Origin: Candidatus Nitrospira nitrificans | GTDB taxonomy: Bacteria; Nitrospirota; Nitrospiria; Nitrospirales; Nitrospiraceae | Length of the DNA: 64,000 bases | Direction: 5' to 3' | Assembly (NCBI RefSeq): GCF_001458775.1 | Contig: NZ_CZPZ01000036.1 | Coordinates: 95,281-159,280, forward strand | Part shown: piece by piece, positions 35,271-44,494 of the stretch | Layout: each line of letters starts with the position of its first letter | Position numbering within the stretch: position 1 is the first letter of the stretch | The notes under the pieces: generated by a model | Told to the model about the DNA's origin: nothing | The model's database searches: none | The model's input: only the letters and a program-made list of their open reading frames with translations | Made by a program: the position numbers and the translations under genes

Positions 35271-38200
35271 TTATTTGGCATTGGGATCTTTTGGGTTTGC
35301 CGCGTCGCCGATGAACATGATCGCTTGCTCATATCGGTCCAACGCGCGATTGCGATCGGCCAATATGTCCATAACCTGCTCTCCTACAATCCTGTGCACT
35401 GCAGAGACCGCATCTTTTATAGCTTGTGCCGAGGCATCGGGAGGATTTATTTCTTTAATGCGTGCCGAGAGCATCTTCTCAAGACGGGAAAGAGCGCGTA
35501 CATCCTTGATGATGGCCTGACCTCGATCCTGGTCCGCTTTGTCTTTTAGTGCCGAAGCGGATTTATCCCATTCCAGAATTTCCGCTTCCAGGGCCTTATG
35601 TAAGGAAGTATAAAAACCGGAATCCTTTTTGATGCCGTCTACCGCATCCCATGCGGCAATGATGCTCGCTTGAAGTTCACTTTTTTTGTCCTTGGTATGC
35701 AGGCGTTCGAGCTTGGCCTGGATTTCGTTCGTATGGGTTGCATACGCGTCTTGATGCTTTTCCAACACTTTCTGCAAAGTTGGTGAATCTTTACTGTTTT
35801 CGGAATACTCCTCTGGGCTAGAAGCGTTCTGCAATTTTTTGGCGAGATCAATTGGTACCTTGGTCCCTAAACTGAACAGGGCAAGATTCTTGGCCGATTT
35901 CCAGATTTGTTCGGTATTGCCATAATATTGCTTCACATACCAATTGCCGACGTCGTCCTTGACCAGCGCCTGGTTGGTCAAGCCGGCTCCAGACACGCGC
36001 ACGCGGTTGATGTTTTGCCAATACTGCTTATCCAAGTCGGACGTCAGTACTTGATCTTGTTTCACCGCAGGATTCAGAATATCCCGCAGCTCTGAAGAAA
36101 ACGGAAGATTACGGAGTCCTTGTTTGAGCAACATGTTGTCCCATGCTAAATTGGGATCCTCTTGTAACGACGTCGAGGGGAAGCTGGTTCGCAGATAGGC
36201 GGAGGAAGGCCGGATATAGATCATGCCCGCTCGATGGCGATAAGCATTCTCGAGTGCTTCCGTCGCCTTCTTCTCCTCGGGAGAATCCTTCCCGAATCGC
36301 TCCAAGACCTCCATTTGTCGATGGCGCAGGAGGGCTATCACAGCATCCATGACTTCCCTCGGGCTTTTGTAGTCCTTAGGGTCCAGCGGCGGCATGGCAG
36401 GAGGAGGCATATAGGACGATAAGACCGTTTGAGCCGTCCGACTCGATTCGGTATGTTGTTTCTCTAACAGGGACCGTATCAACGAATATATGGTTTCCGG
36501 TGAGACAAAGTGGGTACTCTCGTTGGCTTTCTTAAAGCTATCAGCATCCTTGAGGACATCTGCCTGTACGGATGCAATCTCCGTCCTGGCGGTTTCTAAT
36601 TGAGCGATTTTGTCAGGAAGTTTCGAGATCTGATCAGCCTCTGCGGTCAACGCCGCAATCTTTTCCTCAATGCTTCGAAGCTCCCCAGCGTGTGCATCCT
36701 GTTCATTTTTATAGTCTGCAATCTGCTTGCGTCGTTTGTCCTCCAATGACTGGATATGCGTGATGAACTCGTCCAATAGTGTGGATCGTTTCTCGGGTGT
36801 GGTGCCCTTGGGAGTCCTGTACTTCGTGAAGTCGTTTAAAGCGTCCTGAGATTTGACATAGCTGATCGCTGTATCAAATTTGTCACGTTTCTCGATCTCA
36901 GGCGAGGTAGTGAGATTACGAGCAGCGGTCAGTTTGTTCTCCAACGATTCACTATCGCTTGCAAGGAACTTATCAAGTGTACTCTGCTGGTCTCCCCAGT
37001 CTGTCTTCCATCCAACTTTTACCACTTCGTTCACGTGATACAACAAGACCTGATGCATCGTTTCCACTGGAGTGAATTGATCCTTATAATTGGCAATCTT
37101 GATCTTGATGGCATCCAACTTGTGCGTAGCGGTGTTTTGCTGCTCAGCGAGCCTACGTCGTTGCTCCGCAACGGTTGGCTTTCTCGCGTTTGCATCATCG
37201 AGTACCGTCTGAGCGGCTTGTTTGTCATGTTCCAGCTCGGTTAGAAGATCCGTCAATACTTTCGCTGGGTCCGGTGAGTAGATGGATTTCGCCGCAGTCA
37301 CTTCAGCTACCACCTTCTTCTGGCCTTGCTCACGATAGCGGTCTCGTTCACGCAACTCATTAGCTGAAAACAAGATCGAGTTACCAATAGCTTGCAAAAC
37401 GCGAACATACCGTCTTGTCATGGCTTTAGGCACATGCGGTTGACCGAATAAAGTGCTTTTTTCGTAACCATCCATGAATTCATCACCGAGCAGTCCTCGT
37501 AGGATGCCTTTACCTCCTCCAACAATAAGGCCATCGCTTCCGGGCGGTGAAGCCAAGCCCTCATGGTTGGCTAAGAAGAGTATTTTTTGTGCGAATTCCA
37601 CTAAACTTTCGAGAAGCTGCTTTTGTTCATTGATATCCGCACCATTCCCCGCGCCGTTATGCAACTGTAGGTACCTCTCCGTTAGCGTGTGCAAGCCATC
37701 GGATAATCGTCCACGTCCAAATCCATTTGCCAAATCCCGGTTCACTTCCTCCACGACTTGAAAAACGGATCCCGGTCCAGACACTTCACTTCCTTCTATA
37801 AAACTATTGAGAAGCCCTAGCCGCACTATTCGTTTGGGATTAGCCGTATTAATTCCTTCGATCAACTTCTGGGCAACACTGTTCTTCGGAGCGGCATGTT
37901 TCTCCAAGCTGTCAAGGGTCAAAAGAAAAAGTGCCGTGTCCGAAGGCGTGCTGGATAGCGCTTGTTTCAAGATCGTCTCGAAGTGCGCGGAATTCTTTGT
38001 TACATTCTCTGTTGTCCATGCTATTCCCTTCGAATCACCGTCACATAGTCGTTTCCATTCACGCAGTAACGTATCCTCTAGTACCGAACAGGTGCCGTTG
38101 TCGCTTAAACGAGCTAAGGCTGATGCAATGAGACGCGGATTGGTAATTTTCATCACCAACTGAATCACCTTTTCTTTGAGGGCGTGATATCGGCCTGTCT

Positions 38201-39350
38201 CTTCCCGTTCCAAGCGTTCAATCCGCACCAGTAATCCCAAGCCTTCCTCCCATAGTTCGCGAGTTGCTTGTCGCACATCCCAATAGGCATCGGCTAGCTC
38301 CTTGGTTCTCTCATTCAGTTGACGGCAGGCTTCTTCGCCACGAGTGCCATCCACACACAATTTTCGGGTCTCCTTAGTAAGCTGCGTATCTTCATTTCCT
38401 TCACCCAAAAGCTTCCATACGGCTCGAAACGGCAACTTCTGATCATAAAGTTGATCTTTGGCGTTCTGTTTGTAGAATTGTGATCCCTTCCATTGATCAA
38501 TGAGGTCAGGTTCTATTCCGCTCTTAAATTTGTATTTTGCTTTTCCTCCGTCACTCTCCTGACCCGCTTGGGCAAGCTTTTGGAACGCATCCATCAATCT
38601 TCCCACTCGTCGTATGGGGTCACCCGGCGTTTCCGCGGGAGGAACGAGCAGGTCTTTTTCATAGGCTTCCAACAGATCTTGAAGAAGAGGGGTAGTATCG
38701 AGGTCCTTTTTCTGTTTCAGACCTTTTGAGATAGAGGCAAATATCTTTTGATCGCGCTCCTTATTTAAATCATAGATTTTCGCTGCCCGACGCAATTGTT
38801 CCACTGCCTCTCTTAACTTTCTGCCATAGGGATCAAAATCTGGTGAATCTACATCTTCGTATAAGCTTAAGATTATATTTACGCTACGAGCATAGGGATT
38901 TTCAAAATGCGCTTGGCATGTCGGCGGCGGACCTTCGCGGACTTCTGTAATCCACTTCCATATTTTCTGAAGTGCCGGTTGAGGTTCAACCTCAGGTATG
39001 TAATCTTCTGCTGACGATACATACTGAGATCTGTACCAACTCTTGACTCTTTTGTCTCTATCTACGCATTTCTTAATGGTATCTTTGTCGTTGTCCTTGT
39101 CTTTGTCTTCTGCATAAGGCATCCCATTAGTGTGGGGCCATTCCAAAATGTCTCTTAACTGAAGCAACATCGGTTTGGCTGCAGTCGCCAAGGCCACCAA
39201 TTGATGGAGTTGCACTTCTTCTTCGTTGACCAGCGCACCCTTATAGACATCGACATCTACAGTCAAGACTGCGCAGCCGACGAATAGGCCTCCGAGAAGA
39301 ACTGTGACTCCTAGCCTTTTGACACCGTTCAATGTACGAGACGGATTCAT
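35271..39350 (-). CDS. Very large coiled-coil protein, probable lipoprotein, unknown function
   Basis: 1359 residues; I do not recognise a named family. The N-terminus has a signal-like segment with Cys (TVLLGGLFVGCAVL), a plausible lipobox though -3 is Phe. A Lys/Asp run (DKDKDNDKD) occurs near 85. The middle (about 690-960) is strongly helical and heptad-like. A denser block near 1128-1140 (KDDVGNWYVK, then WKSAKNLALFSLG) looks like the conserved core. The last 150 residues are again helical. GC is visibly lower than in flanking genes, which suggests later acquisition. The ATG overlaps the stop of the lipoprotein gene upstream (ATGA), so the two form one unit. Confidence 0.85.
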   Translation of the reverse strand: MNPSRTLNGVKRLGVTVLLGGLFVGCAVLTVDVDVYKGALVNEEEVQLHQLVALATAAKPMLLQLRDILEWPHTNGMPYAEDKDKDNDKDTIKKCVDRDKRVKSWYRSQYVSSAEDYIPEVEPQPALQKIWKWITEVREGPPPTCQAHFENPYARSVNIILSLYEDVDSPDFDPYGRKLREAVEQLRRAAKIYDLNKERDQKIFASISKGLKQKKDLDTTPLLQDLLEAYEKDLLVPPAETPGDPIRRVGRLMDAFQKLAQAGQESDGGKAKYKFKSGIEPDLIDQWKGSQFYKQNAKDQLYDQKLPFRAVWKLLGEGNEDTQLTKETRKLCVDGTRGEEACRQLNERTKELADAYWDVRQATRELWEEGLGLLVRIERLEREETGRYHALKEKVIQLVMKITNPRLIASALARLSDNGTCSVLEDTLLREWKRLCDGDSKGIAWTTENVTKNSAHFETILKQALSSTPSDTALFLLTLDSLEKHAAPKNSVAQKLIEGINTANPKRIVRLGLLNSFIEGSEVSGPGSVFQVVEEVNRDLANGFGRGRLSDGLHTLTERYLQLHNGAGNGADINEQKQLLESLVEFAQKILFLANHEGLASPPGSDGLIVGGGKGILRGLLGDEFMDGYEKSTLFGQPHVPKAMTRRYVRVLQAIGNSILFSANELRERDRYREQGQKKVVAEVTAAKSIYSPDPAKVLTDLLTELEHDKQAAQTVLDDANARKPTVAEQRRRLAEQQNTATHKLDAIKIKIANYKDQFTPVETMHQVLLYHVNEVVKVGWKTDWGDQQSTLDKFLASDSESLENKLTAARNLTTSPEIEKRDKFDTAISYVKSQDALNDFTKYRTPKGTTPEKRSTLLDEFITHIQSLEDKRRKQIADYKNEQDAHAGELRSIEEKIAALTAEADQISKLPDKIAQLETARTEIASVQADVLKDADSFKKANESTHFVSPETIYSLIRSLLEKQHTESSRTAQTVLSSYMPPPAMPPLDPKDYKSPREVMDAVIALLRHRQMEVLERFGKDSPEEKKATEALENAYRHRAGMIYIRPSSAYLRTSFPSTSLQEDPNLAWDNMLLKQGLRNLPFSSELRDILNPAVKQDQVLTSDLDKQYWQNINRVRVSGAGLTNQALVKDDVGNWYVKQYYGNTEQIWKSAKNLALFSLGTKVPIDLAKKLQNASSPEEYSENSKDSPTLQKVLEKHQDAYATHTNEIQAKLERLHTKDKKSELQASIIAAWDAVDGIKKDSGFYTSLHKALEAEILEWDKSASALKDKADQDRGQAIIKDVRALSRLEKMLSARIKEINPPDASAQAIKDAVSAVHRIVGEQVMDILADRNRALDRYEQAIMFIGDAANPKDPNAK

Positions 39351-40006
39351 GGCTTGGCTCCTTCTGTCGCCGAGAATTGCTCTTTCGCCGCCTCCAGCTG
39401 TGCCTCAATCAGTCGCTTTTCCGCTCGCACCTTCGTGATGGCTTCAAAGAGCAGTCCATTCAATGCTCGGCTGTCTTGATCGATCTTGGCTTGGCTGACG
39501 GCGCCCAAGGCTTCGTCCATGGCCTTGAAAAAATCCTCGGGATCGGAGCCCATTAGAATGACCAGACGATGATCCTTGGGCACTTCTCGAAACCCCTCCG
39601 GGCCGAATTGCATGAGGCGGCGTCCAATGGTCAGCCTAGATAATTGATCGCCTTCAGCCCTAGTCATGACAATCTTGCCGTCCTTTTTGCTAATCTCCAC
39701 TGAACTTCCCAATGAGTCGATCAACTCGGCTGGAACCCAACCGGAACCGAAGCGCATCCAGCTGATAATACTGGCTTGCCCCCGTACCCGGACGCGATAG
39801 AGCGCCGGAGGAACTTGTTCCTGGGGATCGAACGAGCCGAGGTAGTACACCTGTTCGATGTCATGAGCAGGGATGATGGCCCCAACTCCCGTTCCGATCA
39901 CCGCGCCCAGTGCCGCGTTTTGCGGGACGGAATTACAACCCGTGAGTAGACTCACGGCCAGTGGCAAGAACAACCAACAAGGGTTAAGGCGAAATGGTGT
40001 AGGCAT
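39347..40006 (-). CDS. Hypothetical lipoprotein, partner of the 1359-residue protein
   Basis: 219 residues. The signal LFLPLAVSLLTGCNS contains a good lipobox (L-T-G-C), and a short Gly-rich segment follows (AALGAVIGTGVGAIIP). The body is a mix of beta strands (ALYRVRVRGQASIISW) and a C-terminal helix (KVRAEKRLIEAQLEAAKEQFSA). No family recognised. The ATG at 40006 has AGAGGA six bases ahead; the longer frame to 40297 is not supported. It is translationally coupled to the giant gene downstream, so the two products likely act together at the envelope. Confidence 0.8.
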   Translation of the reverse strand: MPTPFRLNPCWLFLPLAVSLLTGCNSVPQNAALGAVIGTGVGAIIPAHDIEQVYYLGSFDPQEQVPPALYRVRVRGQASIISWMRFGSGWVPAELIDSLGSSVEISKKDGKIVMTRAEGDQLSRLTIGRRLMQFGPEGFREVPKDHRLVILMGSDPEDFFKAMDEALGAVSQAKIDQDSRALNGLLFEAITKVRAEKRLIEAQLEAAKEQFSATEGAKP

Positions 40007-40688
40007 TGTATGTCCTCTGTAAAATCCGAGCACACCATGCAAACTTTCTGAGACGGAACTGTATTTGTGGTAAGGAAATGTGCCGGGAAGTATTGTTATT
40101 TGTACTTGATTGAATGAACATTGAGCACTGCAGTTTCTTCCCCAGATACTTCGTTCAGTGAGCTCACTCAGCAAGGAACGGACCCAACGGAGATCAGATA
40201 AATAATGGGAATTTCTCAGAAATTGTGAGGTCGGGACGGAAGAGGATCGCCTTGAGCTGAATCGTTTTCGATTCGGGGCGTATCTGAATGGATTCATGGC
40301 TTCCTCGCGAAACCACTGGTCTCTTCAAGATGCCCCGCAGTCCTGAACCATCAGCGCTCTTCGAGGAACAGACGGTGCTCAATCGTGACGGGGATGGTAG
40401 CGCCGAAAAAAAGACAAAGATATGACTCGTAGGTTTGGGGGGATTCGGACCTATGATATAGGTAAATTAGGCCCTACATATAAATAGAGTCCATTGGAGC
40501 GACCATGATGGTTCAGCCCACGCGAAAGATACCATCCTTGAGGATTATGCCGGACCGTCAGATCTTGAATGTGAGAACGCAGTGTCTTGCGGCGGCAGGA
40601 CTGCGTTGAGTTGAGCACGATGCGTCGCAACGCCAAAACTTAAGGGGTCGGATACCTTTATTTGGCCGTGCAGCGTGTAATCTCGACC
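40007..40688. other. 682-bp gap without a supported gene
   Basis: Short frames occur but none shows coding bias or similarity. It should hold the promoter of the lipoprotein/giant-gene pair, yet I see no clear -35/-10 pair. Near its right end TAAGGGGTCGGATACCTTTA (40641-40660) is an imperfect palindrome resembling sequence motifs found next to REP-associated transposases. Confidence 0.5.
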
Positions 40689-40889
40689 TTAGGCCATCCC
40701 CAGGCAGCGGAGAATTTTCAGCGCGGATTCCAACGTAATGGTCGTCCGTTGCTGCTCGAAGGCATTGACCGTCGGCCCGCTGACTCCAGCTAGGACGGCC
40801 AACTTCTTCTGGCTCAGTTTCTGTTCCTTGCGGCGTCTTACCGCTTCTTCGACAAGGCCTTGCCAATCAAGGCGAAAGTTCCGTTCCAT
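40689..40889 (-). CDS. Xre-type HTH regulator (HipB-like)
   Basis: 66 residues. The helix-turn-helix is clear: EQKLSQKKLAVLAGVSGPTVNAFEQQRTTITLESALKILRCLGM. Small Xre proteins like this pair with HipA kinases as antitoxin and autorepressor. It lies after, and overlaps by 52 bases, the decayed hipA on the same strand, the reverse of the E. coli hipB-hipA order. It appears intact although its partner is broken. Confidence 0.8.
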   Translation of the reverse strand: MERNFRLDWQGLVEEAVRRRKEQKLSQKKLAVLAGVSGPTVNAFEQQRTTITLESALKILRCLGMA

Positions 40890-41944
40890 CGCGTTTCCAT
40901 GTGGGTGAGAATTTCATCTCTTAACGCCTTGCTCCCGATCCTGCTTTTTGCCATGGCCTGCTTGCGTCTTTCGAGCTGGTCAGTGGCCATAGCCATGGCT
41001 TCCGTGGACAAACCGAACTCTTGTCCTAACCGGATCAGCGTTTGCGGCTTTAAGTTGCCTATGGGAAGGTTGGCGGCACCGTCGATCGACAAGGCGATCG
41101 TCTTGTAGCCATACAAGGACACCGATATGGCGTCGTAAGCGGGCGATAACCGCAAGCCGGCATCGGTACAAAACATGGCGAAGTTCTTCAGATGCATATC
41201 GGTATTGCCGAGCAGGAGTCCGGCGAGGATGCGCAGGTAGAGTCGATAAATTTCAGCGGGCAGGCAACGCGGATAAAGTCGGCCATGCTTTTGTGACTCT
41301 CCCCATATTTTGCTTCGGAGGGATAGCCCAGCAACTGATTAAATTCCTCGAAATGGACCCGATGTCCGTCCGCCGTCCGGTCAAAACGCTTGATGATGAG
41401 GGCCTGCTCCATAAAGCCCTCAATTCGTCCCATGTGCAGATCAACGATATTGTCGCCTGGCAAGAATGCCTTAAGCGCCATTGTGGTCAGGTATTCATTG
41501 GTAGTCAGGTCTTCATGCCGCGGCGAGGGAAATTTTCCGATATGTGTGCTCAGTTCCTTCTCACGCGCCGGACGGAATTTGCCGTCCTGCTCGATCAGAG
41601 TCAGCTTGGGCTGGATACCTGAGAGCGATGCCCTTCCGGCCATGACTGGCATGTCCATGGCGTTGTCCGGATGGACGGTGCCGCGCTCCTGCGGTTCCGG
41701 ATCGATCACGGAGACGGCTCCGGCGCAGTCCTGGCCGAAGGCGAGCAGCAGTTCAAAGCGGGAGACGCGCCGCTTTGAACTGCAAACGCGTCTGCGCTTT
41801 TTCCAGCCAGCCTTCGGCTACCAGGTTGTCAAAGAACGGCGGCAGGCCGGACTCCGATATGAAGGGACTCTTTCTGAAGAGGGAGGCTATGTGCGATCGA
41901 CGGCAGGCCGGATGACAGGTATTTATTAACCGATTGGTAAACAA
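40838..41944 (-). pseudogene. HipA-family kinase toxin, degraded by frameshifts
   Basis: HipA pieces occur in successive frames: ISESGLPPFFDNLVAEGWLEKAQTRL (from about 41860), then RFELLLAFGQDCAGAVSVIDPEP in another frame, then GRASLSGIQPKLTLIEQDGKF and EQALIIKRFDRTADG...HFEEFNQLLG (41188-41709), then LRILAGLLLGNTDMHLKNFAMF reached only by a further shift near 41270 (40838-41197). At least two shifts break the gene and the N-terminus is also short. HipA kinases phosphorylate targets such as GltX and cause dormancy; this copy cannot be read as one protein. Sequencing error in one place is possible but not in all. Confidence 0.85.
41749..41781. repeat. Perfect 11-bp inverted repeat inside the broken hipA
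   Basis: AGTTCAAAGCG and CGCTTTGAACT surround about ten bases within the hipA remnant, at the point where the frame is lost. It looks like a local inverted duplication that helped break the reading frame. Confidence 0.6.
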
Positions 41945-41992
41945 TAGCTTGCCAGGCCAGATGAACGGACATTGTTCGGAGCGCCGGGTTTT

Positions 41993-43258
41993 TCAACCGT
42001 GATCCGGTACAGCACAGGCAAGACGGGAGTCGCGTACGGCTTGGTCGAAAGCTTCCGTGAGGTTGCCGGTTAAGGGCGCCGCTCGTTCATAGACGGTAAA
42101 GTTGTAAGGGTCCTTCGCGGTGAGACCATATTTGTCGATGAGCATCTGGTGTTGCCGTTCCGTTTGGATGTGGTAGCGGACCTTCGCGATTAATTTGAGC
42201 CCGGCGTTCTCCTTCGGCACTTGATACTCGAACGTATAGCCCCGGCTGGCCAACGGCATGAGCCGATTGTCGTGGAGTTCGATGATCGCCGGTTGCCACA
42301 TGATCCATCGCCCCATCGTATCCGACTGCTGTTCCAAGACCTTGCCGTTCTGATCTTCAACCGCAAACTCGACCGTGAAGTGACGATCGGGATCTCCCGT
42401 GGGGAGTTTATGCCCCGCGCCCGCATTGATCAGAGTCAGTGTGATCCGGACCTTGTCGCCTGGTTTGGGTTCGGCCGGGGCGGCCGCCACCTTCACGTCG
42501 ATTGCCCGCTTGACCATCGCGGGGTCGTGTCCACCCCGCCAGAGATGCTGCCGTCCCTGGCGAACCGGCCCGCCGACGGCGACCGGCCGCTCGATCTCGG
42601 GCATGTGGCAGCTTTGGCAGATGAAACCCCGTTCCTTCCTCCAATATCCGTCCTCGAATTCAGGATAGGTGCCGCAAGGCCCTCCATTATAAAACTGCGC
42701 CGGTCCGCCCACGACGCTATGACAGCGATAACAGAGTTGGGTGGTACGAAACATGGGATCGTACTTCGTTGGATGTGGAGCTTTCGCGTCCTCAAATGGT
42801 CCCAGGATCATACCATCCCGCACGTGGCAGGCCGCGCAGGTGACGCCTTCCCGCTGATACTCCGAGTCGTAGTGCGGATTCGTTTCTTGGACGGCACGTT
42901 CGACTCGGTCGCGCGGAATGTCCTTGATCAAAGTCGGTTGTTGATTCTCAAGCGGTGAATGACAATTGAGACAGACCCATGTGTGTTTATCCTTCGTCCA
43001 ATAGGCATGGAAAAATGGATCGTTGTAAGCCTGGGCGTGGATGCTGGTCTTCCATTCGTTGTAGATGTCGGTATGACAGGCTCCGCAGACCTCGGCCTTG
43101 AGGCTCGTCAGACCTTCAGGAACTTTTTGGTGGGGAATGGCGTGGGCATAGTCAGAACGGAGCCCGAATATGACGACCGGTTTCACTTCCGTGTAATACA
43201 GGTACGTGAGACCGCCCAACACGGCGAGTCCGATCAGAACTCTCTTCAACCACCTCAT
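41993..43258 (-). CDS. Membrane-anchored pentahaem cytochrome c
   Basis: 421 residues. One N-terminal TM anchor (VLIGLAVLGGLTYLYY), then five CxxCH haem sites: CGACH, CLNCH, CAACH, CYRCH and CQSCH, all within the first 230 residues. The C-terminal half (about 260-400) is beta-rich and lacks haem motifs (LTLINAGAGHKLPTGDPDRHF). The layout resembles the cytochrome c-554/multihaem family, whose members pass electrons between quinol or redox enzymes in the periplasm. No redox partner is encoded beside it. The exact role, in nitrogen-oxide or other electron transfer, cannot be settled from the sequence. Confidence 0.9.
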   Translation of the reverse strand: MRWLKRVLIGLAVLGGLTYLYYTEVKPVVIFGLRSDYAHAIPHQKVPEGLTSLKAEVCGACHTDIYNEWKTSIHAQAYNDPFFHAYWTKDKHTWVCLNCHSPLENQQPTLIKDIPRDRVERAVQETNPHYDSEYQREGVTCAACHVRDGMILGPFEDAKAPHPTKYDPMFRTTQLCYRCHSVVGGPAQFYNGGPCGTYPEFEDGYWRKERGFICQSCHMPEIERPVAVGGPVRQGRQHLWRGGHDPAMVKRAIDVKVAAAPAEPKPGDKVRITLTLINAGAGHKLPTGDPDRHFTVEFAVEDQNGKVLEQQSDTMGRWIMWQPAIIELHDNRLMPLASRGYTFEYQVPKENAGLKLIAKVRYHIQTERQHQMLIDKYGLTAKDPYNFTVYERAAPLTGNLTEAFDQAVRDSRLACAVPDHG

Positions 43259-43444
43259 CGATCGCTCCGTGCCGTGCTCCGAAGATCATCAGCTCAGGAT
43301 ACATGCTTCTGTCAGCCCTGGGCTCTCGTGATTACTCCGTCATCATACTGAACCGCTTCCCGTTCTCTCAACTCTCATCTACTCATCGTCGTCGGTCGGT
43401 ATGTATCGGGATTGATCACGGAGGAAGGATGCTAGGCGGCTCGC

Positions 43445-43774
43445 TCAATACACCATGGCTGGGCGTTTGCCGTTGACGATCAACAGCAGCCGTTTAAATT
43501 GTAACGGCTTGTCGGGATCACGCGTGTAGTGGGTGGGATCTTCTGAAACTTCGATGTCGCTCAGCGGCATCGACAGCTTCTGCCGAATGTGAGGAATGTT
43601 GGTTTCCAACTCCAGATCCACGAGTCGCTCGCCGCAGCCTGTCACGATCGTATTGACATCTCGTTGGTCATCAAACTGCACCGTGATCCGCTCTTCTGGG
43701 TTGATCCATGGCGTGATGAGGGCCGCCTTTTCTGCACGGCTCATGGCGGAAACATTACCCATGGCCCTCATCAT
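43445..43774 (-). CDS. Small hypothetical protein
   Basis: 109 residues, soluble, not recognised. The sequence is beta-prone in the middle (ERITVQFDDQRDVNTIVTGC) and ends with LLLIVNGKRPAMVY. Start is uncertain: Met codons occur at 43774, 43771, 43762 and 43744, and none has a clearly better ribosome site. It lies just ahead of the multihaem cytochrome gene on the same strand and might be co-expressed with it or with the secreted protein gene upstream at 44190. Confidence 0.6.
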   Translation of the reverse strand: MMRAMGNVSAMSRAEKAALITPWINPEERITVQFDDQRDVNTIVTGCGERLVDLELETNIPHIRQKLSMPLSDIEVSEDPTHYTRDPDKPLQFKRLLLIVNGKRPAMVY

Positions 43775-43818
43775 ACTTCCATTTGTTCCTGCGATGTTAC
43801 TCGGGTATTCCCGAGCAA

Positions 43819-44190
43819 TTAATTCGGCGAGATGCCCATTCCCCCCATCAACGGCATCAAGCTTTCTTCCCCCGGTCCTTTCCCCTGCTTCGATGCAGCA
43901 CTGATTTCTTCAAAAAGCTGACCGGCCTCGGGGCTCAATTGTTTTAACTTTTCTCCAAGTTGTCCGGACGTCAGGCCTTGTTGAATCTCGACATCCGAGA
44001 TTTTTCCCTCTTTGAGGCCCTGTTGAAGGATCTGTGCGAGGGACCGCACCTTTGCCAGGACGTCGGGCGACATGCCGTTCAGAATACGGGCCGCGTCCTG
44101 CTGACCACCTCCAAGTTGAGCATGGACTGTAATAGCTTCGGAAAGCAAAAACCCACAGAGAGCGATCATCAGCTTGCCGGTCAAACCCAT
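43819..44190 (-). CDS. Secreted hypothetical protein
   Basis: 123 residues. Signal peptide (GLTGKLMIALCGFLLSEAITVHA) with likely AQ cleavage, then a short helical domain rich in Gln, Leu and Gly (ILNGMSPDVLAKVRSLAQILQQGLKEG). A strong GGAGG precedes the ATG. No family recognised. Small periplasmic helical proteins of this kind are common but uncharacterised. Confidence 0.65.
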   Translation of the reverse strand: MGLTGKLMIALCGFLLSEAITVHAQLGGGQQDAARILNGMSPDVLAKVRSLAQILQQGLKEGKISDVEIQQGLTSGQLGEKLKQLSPEAGQLFEEISAASKQGKGPGEESLMPLMGGMGISPN

Positions 44191-44494
44191 ATAGCCACCT
44201 CCATGTTGACACTCTCAATCGAGCCTCAGATCAACTCGTCCAATGCAGGATGCTTGCCCAGCTCCAGTAGAAGGGAAAAGGCCTTGTCATGAAAAGAGGA
44301 ACAAGAATCTCAAGCGCGCAGGGAGTATGAGCACATACGGCCTGAGGAAATGGAGAACTTCTGTGACCACTTGCCTAAGTTCAACATGTTCTATCACCTG
44401 AAATTGATAGTGAGATGGAAGTCCGAGAGGAAGTGGACGAAACGGTGTCTTCGGCCTGCAGGATTGTTCAAAAATGGGACTTAGCCGCGATTGG
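44191..44494. other. 304-bp gap, nothing recognised
   Basis: The interval between the secreted protein gene and the convergent end of the HD gene holds no ORF with coding character, no tRNA and no clear terminator. It presumably contains the promoter of the 44190 gene. Confidence 0.5.

Noticed and set aside
35164..35520. A 118-codon plus-strand frame beginning after TATAAT with a lipobox-like VLIVGC
   Set aside because: From 35271 on it is antisense to the well-supported 1359-residue gene, and its composition looks like a shadow frame.
40558..40866. A 102-codon frame overlapping the HTH gene
   Set aside because: It is another reading frame of the HTH gene and its flank with no coherent protein pattern.
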